A stretch of DNA of 42,847 bases, taken from Lachnospiraceae bacterium (GTDB lineage: Bacteria > Bacillota > Clostridia > Lachnospirales > Lachnospiraceae). The notes beneath the pieces are model-generated. The model saw nothing but the letters and a program-made list of their open reading frames with translations. It searched no databases and was not told the DNA's origin. Each line of letters starts with the position of its first letter. The stretch's first letter is position 1. Below, piece by piece: positions 25,854-32,601 of this stretch. The translations under genes and the position numbers were made by a program. The DNA is taken from contig VSNM01000049.1 of assembly GCA_009774245.1 (NCBI GenBank), forward strand, positions 1-42,847, read 5' to 3'.

Positions 25854-25880
25854 ATATCGGCCTTATTTTCTGAAAATTTA
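25854..25880 (-). promoter_or_regulatory. Sigma-28 promoter of the flagellin at 24.0-25.7 kb
   Basis: TAAATTTT (25880-25873), 11 bases and GCCGATAT (25861-25854) on the minus strand match 7/8 and 7/8 of the consensus TAAAGTTT-N11-GCCGATAA. The leader is about 130 bases. Confidence 0.85.
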
Positions 25881-26141
25881 GAGTTTTACATTAAATTTTC
25901 TAAATTTTCTCATTTTACCGCACAATTGCGGCATTCCACCCTCTGCTGTACACAAAACGATTTCATTCTATTTTCGCCACAGACACCGGGTTAGGGCACA
26001 CGGCACACGACCAAATATGTACCATGTGATACCACACAACACTATTTAGTTGTCAGCAACCACGCTCCATTTCTCTGCATGGAACCGCCCATAATGCATG
26101 AACGACTCCTAAAACGGTAGTCGTGGTTTACTATATTATAT
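25881..26141 (-). other. Gap between two sigma-28-type promoters; no clear gene
   Basis: The stretch downstream of the promoter at 26142-26169 contains a hairpin at its 5' end, ACGACTACC-GTTTTA-GGAGTCGT (about 26102-26125, one bulge), and only very short reading frames. One is a 17-codon frame, MHYGRFHAEKWSVVADN, with TAGGAG 6 bases before its ATG. It could be a leader, a small RNA or remnants; no gene is claimed. Confidence 0.3.
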
Positions 26142-26169
26142 TTATCGGCAAATCATTATGTAAATATTA
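26142..26169 (-). promoter_or_regulatory. Orphan sigma-28-type promoter
   Basis: GCCGATAA (26149-26142) is an exact consensus -10, with TAATATTT (26169-26162) 12 bases upstream (6/8 of the -35). It points toward the flagellin start over 400 bases away, with no recognised gene between. Confidence 0.55.
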
Positions 26170-26249
26170 GAAGTTTTTGCAAAAATATATGCAATTCAGA
26201 CATTTTCCTATTGCTACAATTACAGAATTGCGTGAAAATCATTTTAATT

Positions 26250-26288
26250 CAAAAGAAAAGGGCCTTCCCATTTTCGGAAAAGCCCTAA
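26250..26288 (-). terminator. Terminator after the mini-flagellin
   Basis: The RNA AGGGCUUUUCC-(GAAAAU)-GGGAAGGCCCU (26288-26261, 11 pairs including two G-U) is followed by UUUCUUUUGA. Confidence 0.8.
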
Positions 26289-26304
26289 AAATCTGATTTC
26301 TATC

Positions 26305-26640
26305 CTATCCCAATAGCTTTGAGACTGCATCTGTCGACTGGTTCGCCTGTGCAAGCACGGAATCGTCGGACTGCTCTAAGATACGGCGGTTCGCCTCACT
26401 GATCATCTCCTCAGCCCTTGCCACATCCCCGACCGCACTGGCTGCCGCGTTGATGTTCTCAAGCGCTGCCTCATTCATCCTGGACTTGATCTGAAGGGAT
26501 GCCGCTGCGTCAGACGATGAATCCGATACCTTCTGACCTGTCGCAAGCTTGTTTTCTTTAGCCATCAATGCGCCTGCCTTTGCTGCGTACGCTTCGTTCG
26601 CGATCTTGCTGTCATAGGTGAAACTACTCTTGATATCCAT
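26305..26640 (-). CDS. Mini-flagellin-like protein (N and C ends only)
   Basis: This 111-residue protein is built like a flagellin reduced to its conserved ends. KLATGQKVSDSSSDAAASLQ aligns with KLSSGYKVNRAADDAAGLSI of the neighbours. VARAEEMISEANRRILEQSD and AQANQSTDAVSKLLG align with MAEEMVKYSNANIL... and AQANQANQGVLSLL. The TTKF and NRLEHT segments and the entire variable domain are absent. ATG 26640 follows ACAAGGAGGT. It has its own sigma-A promoter (not sigma-28) and a terminator, so it is probably functional. It might be a small filament, junction or export-related protein, or a regulator binding flagellin partners. Confidence 0.65.
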   Translation of the reverse strand: MDIKSSFTYDSKIANEAYAAKAGALMAKENKLATGQKVSDSSSDAAASLQIKSRMNEAALENINAAASAVGDVARAEEMISEANRRILEQSDDSVLAQANQSTDAVSKLLG

Positions 26641-26688
26641 ACCAATACCTCCTTGTGAAAAACAATTATTCCTTTATCTTTATCCGGA

Positions 26689-26742
26689 TGACACTATATT
26701 ATGTCACCCTCCTGACAATTATTATTGTAACCGAATTGTCAG
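26689..26742. promoter_or_regulatory. Candidate operator: TGACA/TGTCA dyads at the mini-flagellin promoter
   Basis: Two dyads are visible: TGACA-N8-TGTCA (26689-26706) and CTGACAATT-N13-AATTGTCAG (26712-26720 with 26734-26742), the latter centred on the -10 box. Their position, from the spacer into the start of the transcript, suits a repressor site. No specific regulator was recognised. Confidence 0.4.
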
Positions 26743-26752
26743 ACTATGTCAA
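26724..26752 (-). promoter_or_regulatory. Sigma-A promoter of the mini-flagellin
   Basis: TTGACA (26752-26747), a 17-base spacer and TACAAT (26729-26724) on the minus strand form a near-perfect vegetative promoter. Confidence 0.85.
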
Positions 26753-26885
26753 CTAATTATTTCAAATTTTATGTAAATTTATAAACTTTCTGACAACTTC
26801 AGCAAATTTCCTGATATGATATGGAAAAACAATGTGCAATGTGGCTATCTCCTGTCAATTCCTATGAAAGCTGGAGCCCGTAAAG

Positions 26886-26935
26886 CAAAACAAAAAGGCA
26901 TTTGCAGTTATAGGTGCCCTTTTTGTCAAAAAAGT
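26886..26935 (-). terminator. Terminator after the protease flagellin
   Basis: The minus-strand RNA AAAAAGGGCA...UGCCUUUUUGUUUUGC forms a stem with one bulged G and a loop of about 14 bases, followed by a T-rich tract. It lies about 90 bases past the stop at 27024. Confidence 0.6.
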
Positions 26936-27023
26936 GATACTTATTCAGTTTTCATGCTGCTCATGCAGCAAAGTGCACAAACCATCTGGTTCGTTTTCGA
27001 CAATTTGTCTATCCCGTAAGCGG

Positions 27024-29141
27024 TTATGCGATCAGTGAAAGCACGCCCTGGCTGCTCTGGTTCATCTGTGCAAGCATCGCCTGGCCGGCCTGCTGTAAGA
27101 TGTTCGCGTTGGAGTATGCCACCATTTCCTTCGCCATGTCCGTATCGCGGATCTGGCTCTCGGATGCTGTCGTGTTCTCCACCACGTTGCCGAGGTTGTT
27201 GACCGTGTGCTCGAGACGGTTCTGGCATGCGCCCAGCTCAGAACGCTGTGCGGATACCATTGACAGTGCGAGCGCCACGCGCTCGATGGAAAGTGTCGCG
27301 AGATCTTCCGTGCGGACATCTACCTGGTCGACGCCGATGCTTGCTGCGTCCATCGCATCAATGTAGACATGAATCTTGTTGTTCATATCCGTGTCTGTAC
27401 CTGCGTGAATCGCTGCGCCGAAGCCTGTGGTATGTTCGCTTGCCGCGATCTCGAGCGGTCCATCGTTGTAGGAGCCCTTGCCGTTTGTGGCAGAACCGCC
27501 CTTGAACACTATATAACCCGGATCATTGTAGCTGTTTAGCACATTGTCATTCTGGATATCCAATTGAAACAATGTCGCCGGAGTACCGGTTGTTATCGCA
27601 TTATCTACCAAAATATCATCCGGTTTCGTGAAGTCTCCTACTGCTCCACCAGTTCCAGCGCCTACAAAAGCTGTCAGCTCCTTTACAAATTTAATAACAT
27701 TCGCATCCTTTGCAAAGCTGTTCTCAAAATGTGTGATCGAAGTTTTTTTGGTCTGTTCTATAATGACGTCCTGAAGACTTTTGCCATCCCTGATCTCACC
27801 CAATATCTTTCCCAATCCAGTTTTCATCGATGCCGCATTCATGTTCTGACCGCCTGCAAGATAACCAAGGTACATACATGCGAGATAACCTGTTCCATAA
27901 TTGGATGCATTGCCGCTGCCGCCAAGTGCATTTGCCTGCAGACGCGAACTGATAAAGTTATCTGTTGACGATGTGTTGATACCAAGCGAACCGTTTACCC
28001 AGTCATTTCCATCGTAATATCCACCTGCAGCTGCCTGTGCCATTCCCTCAATAAACCACTTGGGAAAACGGTCATCGGCATGTTTTCCATCCACTGTACC
28101 AGTCATACCATTGGTGAGTGCTTCGTCCATAAACGCATGCATCATCTCATGCACGATTGTAACCTCAAGCTTTTTTCTAGAATCAGGGTCCAAATTCCCA
28201 GCATTGTCAATCTGCAGTTTATCTATATTGACTGCCAGCTGGTATTCCAATCTGCTCGGATCAACTGTGCCGTCACTATATGCATAATGCCCAAACCTGA
28301 CGTATGCCAACGTGGATGAACTCAGTCCCGGATAATTATTTCCGCCAAGGGCCAGCCCGATTCCTATGCTTGAATTATTCAGAAAATCATATGCCGGTGA
28401 AAACGCAGCGATAATTTCCTGTACTGCATTTGGCACAATCTCCGTCTTCAGGCTGTTCTTTAACTGGTTATACTTCGGATTTGTGTCCGTCGGATTTCCA
28501 TTTGCTGTCTGAGTGGTCTGAATGCTATCCTGCATGTAAATAATTTTAAGTCCTTCAATATCTGAAAGTGCATTCAGTGACACTTCTTTTCCTGCATTCG
28601 CACCATTTAAGGCTGTCAGCTTGACTTTTGCTTTTTCCTTGTCCTCTTCATATTTTTTCTTGATCGCCTCAAACTTCCTGTTATTGATCGCCAGGTTGTA
28701 TGCGCCCCTGCCGCCCTTGGAAAGGCTGCCGTCAAGCAGGTTCGTCTCGTTGAACTTCGTCGTCTCCGCCACTCTGTCAATCTCTGTGATGAGCTGTGAG
28801 ATCTCGTCCTGTATATTCTGTCTGTCGGATGCAGCGTTTGTACCGTTTGAAGCCTGCACGCAGAGCTCGTTCATGCGCTGAAGCATGTCCTGAACCTCGC
28901 TGAGTGCGCCATCCGCGATCTGTACCATAGAGATACCGTCCTCTGCGTTCTCTGTCGCTTTGGTGAGTCCCCTGATCTGGCGTCTCATCTTCTCAGAGAT
29001 GGACAGGCCTGCCGCGTCGTCGGCCGCCCTGTTGATCTTGTATCCGCTGGAAAGCTTCTCTGCATTCTTTGACACTGTGCCGCTTACTATAGATAATTGT
29101 CTCTGGCTATTCATAGCCTTCAAATTGTGTGTTATTACCAT
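27024..29141 (-). CDS. Flagellin with inserted zinc metallopeptidase domain (flagellinolysin type)
   Basis: The 705-residue flagellin has intact ends (MVITHNLKAMNSQRQLS, KLSSGYKINRAADDAAGLSISEKMRRQIRGL; C-terminal NRLEHTVNNLGNVVENTTASESQIRDTDMAKEMV). The variable domain (about 150-530) contains HEMMH (H331, E332, H335) inside LEVTIVHEMMHAF, followed by WFIEGMAQ with E365, the likely third zinc ligand. This HExxH...E layout is that of proteolytic flagellins (flagellinolysins). Such filaments display many protease copies at the cell surface; the substrate here is unknown. ATG 29141 has AAGGGG upstream. No promoter is seen in the 114-base gap, so it is probably transcribed with the glycosyltransferase genes upstream. 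Confidence 0.9.
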   Translation of the reverse strand: MVITHNLKAMNSQRQLSIVSGTVSKNAEKLSSGYKINRAADDAAGLSISEKMRRQIRGLTKATENAEDGISMVQIADGALSEVQDMLQRMNELCVQASNGTNAASDRQNIQDEISQLITEIDRVAETTKFNETNLLDGSLSKGGRGAYNLAINNRKFEAIKKKYEEDKEKAKVKLTALNGANAGKEVSLNALSDIEGLKIIYMQDSIQTTQTANGNPTDTNPKYNQLKNSLKTEIVPNAVQEIIAAFSPAYDFLNNSSIGIGLALGGNNYPGLSSSTLAYVRFGHYAYSDGTVDPSRLEYQLAVNIDKLQIDNAGNLDPDSRKKLEVTIVHEMMHAFMDEALTNGMTGTVDGKHADDRFPKWFIEGMAQAAAGGYYDGNDWVNGSLGINTSSTDNFISSRLQANALGGSGNASNYGTGYLACMYLGYLAGGQNMNAASMKTGLGKILGEIRDGKSLQDVIIEQTKKTSITHFENSFAKDANVIKFVKELTAFVGAGTGGAVGDFTKPDDILVDNAITTGTPATLFQLDIQNDNVLNSYNDPGYIVFKGGSATNGKGSYNDGPLEIAASEHTTGFGAAIHAGTDTDMNNKIHVYIDAMDAASIGVDQVDVRTEDLATLSIERVALALSMVSAQRSELGACQNRLEHTVNNLGNVVENTTASESQIRDTDMAKEMVAYSNANILQQAGQAMLAQMNQSSQGVLSLIA

Positions 29142-29255
29142 ACATTTTTCCCCTTGATTTCCTTATCGTTAGGCGCCGCGTTTACCTCATCCTTGAAGCG
29201 GCATGCATCTATACTTTCCAGACCCCACCTCCTAAATCCATAATATCATAAATCA

Positions 29256-30326
29256 TTAACTGTTCACAACACGTTCCCGCTCAGCAACGCACTGCTGCAG
29301 CTTCTGGTCAAACAGCTCCGCCATCTCCATGTTGCCCATGCCCCTGTATATATTGACAATATGGGAATAGCACGACAGCTGGTTCTCACCGAGCGTATCT
29401 AAGTCTTTCATCGTCGTCACCTTGACATACAGCATCAGCGCCTTGACAATCCGCCCGTTCTCCCTGAGCAGATTCGCATACTCAAACGTGAATTTCGCTG
29501 AATTGTAGATACTATTATATTTTTCCAGCAGTTCCAGCGCATCCGGAAAACGGTCGCAGCGACAGTATGCCTTTGCGAGAGACATGATCAGTTCCGGCAC
29601 GTAGACGTGCTCTGCGCTCTCCGCCATACCAAGCCCCTTCTCATAGGCCTCAATCGCCTTGTCCATCTCATCCAGCACGAAATAGGACTGCCCCATCTGA
29701 AAATAGTGGTATCCGCTGCCGCCGTCCTTATCGATGACCTTCTGCAGGAGATCCAGATTTCTGCGCTGCTTTCTCTCCATCACCTCGCCTGTCAGGGCGT
29801 ATCCGTGGTGAATGACCTCCATCGGGAGCAGAAACGCCTCCAGGGAATCCATGGCCTTGCCGGACTGCGTAGTGCAGATCTGCTCATGAATCGGATAAAA
29901 ATACTGGTAAAAATTCTTGTTGTACATCCGCGGGACATCATCCGATATATATCCGGTCTCCCCATTGTCCTTGACAACCAGGTTGGTGAGCCGCATCACG
30001 CCCGCATAGCGCGGATACCGCTGCATCAGTATCCGCAATGCACTGACATCAACGCTGGTGACATCCTCATCACAATCAACCACCAGTATCCAGTTATTGC
30101 CGGCAAAGGAGGCGCAATGATTCCGCGCCGCGGCAAAATCATCCACCCACTCAAAATCAACCACCTTGTCCGCGTATTTCCCAGCAATCTCCTTTGTGCG
30201 GTCTGTGGAACCAGTGTCCGTCACAATAATCTCCCAGTCATATTTTTTGAGGTGTCTCAGGCACTGCTCGATATGCTCCTCCTCATTTCTGGCAATGATA
30301 CACACTGTAATCGGTAGCTTAGACAT
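29256..30326 (-). CDS. Family-2 glycosyltransferase with TPR-like C-terminus, flagellar operon
   Basis: The 356-residue protein starts MSKLPITVCIIARNEEEHIEQCLRHL. IIVTDTGSTDRTKEIAGKYADKVVDFEWVDDFAAARN and a DCD metal motif at residues 84-86 (VVDCDEDV) follow, then the acceptor-region pattern YQYFYPIHEQI. The C-terminal half has TPR-like repeats (YHYFQMGQSYFVLDEMDKAIEAYEKGL). It is a tandem paralogue of the next gene upstream (28 bases apart) and lies directly before the protease flagellin. It probably glycosylates flagellin in the cytoplasm before export; donor and sites are unknown. ATG 30326 follows GAGGGGAG. Confidence 0.85.
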   Translation of the reverse strand: MSKLPITVCIIARNEEEHIEQCLRHLKKYDWEIIVTDTGSTDRTKEIAGKYADKVVDFEWVDDFAAARNHCASFAGNNWILVVDCDEDVTSVDVSALRILMQRYPRYAGVMRLTNLVVKDNGETGYISDDVPRMYNKNFYQYFYPIHEQICTTQSGKAMDSLEAFLLPMEVIHHGYALTGEVMERKQRRNLDLLQKVIDKDGGSGYHYFQMGQSYFVLDEMDKAIEAYEKGLGMAESAEHVYVPELIMSLAKAYCRCDRFPDALELLEKYNSIYNSAKFTFEYANLLRENGRIVKALMLYVKVTTMKDLDTLGENQLSCYSHIVNIYRGMGNMEMAELFDQKLQQCVAERERVVNS

Positions 30327-30354
30327 AATTCACTTCTCCCCTCATGGTGCCTTA

Positions 30355-31428
30355 TTACTGTGCGCTGGTCACCTTTTCCTTGTCCGCATGGTACGCAAGG
30401 AAACGCTGGTGGAAATTCTCCGCCATCTCCTTCTCTCCAAACGCCTCGTAAATCTGTATGATCCTGCCATAGCAGTCCGTCAGCTCCCCGCCAAGCGTTC
30501 CCATATCCGGCAATGTAGTCACCTTGATATAATTCCCCAGCGCCTTCAGGATCTGCTCGTCCTTCCACAGAATATTGGCATATGTAAACACGTACTTCGC
30601 CGAATTAAAATCCCCGGCATACTTCTCCATCAGCGCCAGCGCATCCGATACCCTGCCCGCGTCCGCATATGTGTTTGCGAGGGACATGATCAGTTCCGGC
30701 ACATAGTATCTCTCCAGTCCCGGCATGTTTTCCATCGCCTTCTCATAGGCCTCGATCGCATCCTTTGTACCACTGAGTGTCAGCTGTGACTGCCCGATCT
30801 GAAAATAGACATAGCCCTTGTCCGGCGACGTCTCAAGCTCCTGGTAGAGCAGCTCGAGATTTCTGACCTGTTTCTTTTTCATGGTCTCATTGTCCAGCGC
30901 ATACCCGTGGTGAATGATATCGATGGGGAGCAGAAACCCATCCATCGGATCATCCCTCTTTGCCGGATCGATCGGAACGATCTGTTCATGAATCGCAAAA
31001 TCAAACGTATAAAAGTTCTTGTTGTACATCCGCGGGACATCCGTATTGACGTATCCTTTATTTCCTCTGCCGTCATCCGTAATGTTTTTCAGCCGGAGCA
31101 CGCCTGTATATCTCGCATGCTTCTGCATCAGCATCCGCAGTATCCTGATATCGACTGACTGCACGATCTCGTCGCAGTCGATCGCCAGTATCCAGTTATT
31201 TTTGGCAAAGGACGCACAATAGTTTCTGGCGGCCGCAAAATCATTCACCCACTCAAAATCAACCACCCTGTCGGCGTATTTTTCCGCGATTTCCTTTGTC
31301 CTGTCCGTGGAACCGGTGTCTGCCACAATAATCTCCATACCGTACGGCAGCAAATGCTTCAGACAGTCCTCTATAAATTTCTCCTCGTTTTTCGCGATGA
31401 TGCATACCGATACCGGTACTTTTGACAT
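30355..31428 (-). CDS. Family-2 glycosyltransferase with TPR-like C-terminus, tandem paralogue
   Basis: The 357-residue protein is closely similar along its length to the enzyme at 29.3-30.3 kb. It begins MSKVPVSVCIIAKNEEKFIEDCLKHL, and IIVADTGSTDRTKEIAEKYADRVVDFEWVNDFAAARN and DCD at 84-86 (AIDCDEIV) follow. It has the same YTFDFAIHEQI acceptor motif and TPR-like C-terminal repeats. ATG 31428 follows GGAGGA. The duplication in a flagellar operon suggests two transfer steps of one glycan or two acceptor flagellins (inference). Confidence 0.85.
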   Translation of the reverse strand: MSKVPVSVCIIAKNEEKFIEDCLKHLLPYGMEIIVADTGSTDRTKEIAEKYADRVVDFEWVNDFAAARNYCASFAKNNWILAIDCDEIVQSVDIRILRMLMQKHARYTGVLRLKNITDDGRGNKGYVNTDVPRMYNKNFYTFDFAIHEQIVPIDPAKRDDPMDGFLLPIDIIHHGYALDNETMKKKQVRNLELLYQELETSPDKGYVYFQIGQSQLTLSGTKDAIEAYEKAMENMPGLERYYVPELIMSLANTYADAGRVSDALALMEKYAGDFNSAKYVFTYANILWKDEQILKALGNYIKVTTLPDMGTLGGELTDCYGRIIQIYEAFGEKEMAENFHQRFLAYHADKEKVTSAQ

Positions 31429-31461
31429 ATGTTTTTTCCTCCAATATTTTTAATGCAATAA

Positions 31462-31497
31462 ACGCGCAGGCATATTCAGTTAAATATGCCTGCGCGT
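31462..31497 (-). terminator. Strong intercistronic stem-loop upstream of the glycosyltransferases
   Basis: ACGCGCAGGCATATT-(6)-AATATGCCTGCGCGT is a perfect 15-bp stem. On the minus strand it is followed by UUAUUGCAUUAAAAA, a poor U-tract, so partial termination or mRNA protection between the chaperone genes and the glycosyltransferases is likely. Confidence 0.6.
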
Positions 31498-31519
31498 CAT
31501 CCATGACGTTATAACATTC

Positions 31520-31996
31520 CTATTTCTTACTGTCCATAAGCTGTGGATCAACTGTGTTCAGCTTGCTGACAGCGCTGTAATACTTTGATGCCGCATTTGC
31601 TGTCACCCTGCGCTCCTTAATTTCCTGGCGCTTTGCGGTCAGCGCAGCTTCCATCGACGCCTTGTTGCGCTGCTCCTGCGCCTCGATCGAGACACCCTTG
31701 CTGACTGCTTCCCTGACCAGATCCTGCATCTTTTGAACTTTCTCCCTGTACTTGTCAGGATTGCCCTGCACTTCCTCTCTGACAAGCTCATAGGTCGACG
31801 TAAATCCGTCATCCAGACGGTTAAGCTCGTCGATCAGCTCCCCCTTCTCGTCCATGATCACATCATACGCCTCCGCATCAAACGGTCTCTTTGTCGAAGC
31901 CGCCAGCTGACGTTTGTTGATCTCATAGACTTTGTCAAGTACTTCAAGCTTCTTCTCCAGACTCTCGGTCATGATCTGCAGATAATTTTCTGTCAT
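31520..31996 (-). CDS. FliT/FlgN-like flagellar export chaperone (putative)
   Basis: The 158-residue all-helical protein starts MTENYLQIMTESLEKKLEVLDKVYEINKRQ, and DVIMDEKGELIDELNRLDDGF follows, a pattern typical of FlgN/FliT-type chaperones in Clostridia. ATG 31996 follows GGAGGGA; a slightly longer start (32011) lacks a ribosome site. It lies 39 bases after fliS, and the flaG-fliD-fliS-this order supports an escort role for FliD or hook-associated proteins. Sequence similarity in this family is low, so the assignment rests mainly on context and helical pattern. Confidence 0.6.
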   Translation of the reverse strand: MTENYLQIMTESLEKKLEVLDKVYEINKRQLAASTKRPFDAEAYDVIMDEKGELIDELNRLDDGFTSTYELVREEVQGNPDKYREKVQKMQDLVREAVSKGVSIEAQEQRNKASMEAALTAKRQEIKERRVTANAASKYYSAVSKLNTVDPQLMDSKK

Positions 31997-32035
31997 GTCT
32001 GTTCCCTCCATACTGTACCTAGCTAAGGGATGTCA

Positions 32036-32488
32036 TCAGGTCCCGGTTCTCTTGTAAGCGCCTGAATTGCCCTGCCCGCCTGCCACTCTCGCCTGTGCGA
32101 CCGGATTGCTCTTGTCACCGGCAACCTTCTTCATGACTTCTTTCCAGTTGTCCCTCATGGAGCGCAGATGCTTTAACACTTCTTCCATGATCTCGGGATC
32201 TTTCGCTATGTTTGCCTCATGGCATCGCCTCAACAGATAGACATACACATTTTCAAACTCCTGCGACACCGCATATTTCCTGTCCAGTGTATCCCTGAAA
32301 TTCTGGATAATCTTCTCAACCTTGACAATATTCTCATGCGCCTTTGCAGGGTCCTTATTCTCCATTGCCAGGATGGCTACGTTTCCAAACTTAATCGCCC
32401 CATCATAGAGCATCAGTGTCAGCTCAGCCGGTGAGGCTGTCATGATCTTCGCGTTCTGATATTGTGCGTATCCATTTTGTTTGAGCAT
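32036..32488 (-). CDS. fliS: Flagellin export chaperone FliS
   Basis: The 150-residue protein has the FliS signature: YAQYQNAKIMTASPAELTLMLYDGAIKF, then AHENIVKVEKIIQNFRDTLD and YVYLLRRCHEANIAKDPEIMEEVLKHL. FliS is a four-helix-bundle chaperone that wraps the flagellin C-terminus to stop premature polymerisation and carries it to FlhA. A short Gly/Ser/Arg tail follows the core. ATG 32488 has AAGGAA upstream. It lies 113 bases downstream of fliD. Confidence 0.93.
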   Translation of the reverse strand: MLKQNGYAQYQNAKIMTASPAELTLMLYDGAIKFGNVAILAMENKDPAKAHENIVKVEKIIQNFRDTLDRKYAVSQEFENVYVYLLRRCHEANIAKDPEIMEEVLKHLRSMRDNWKEVMKKVAGDKSNPVAQARVAGGQGNSGAYKRTGT

Positions 32489-32601
32489 TCATTTCCTTCT
32501 TTCCACGCGGACTCTCATTCAGAATCCGCGTTGTGTCCATTACCATTTTCACCTATATATCATCTAATCAGGAATTGTCCCAACATAACCGGAACTGTTC
32601 C

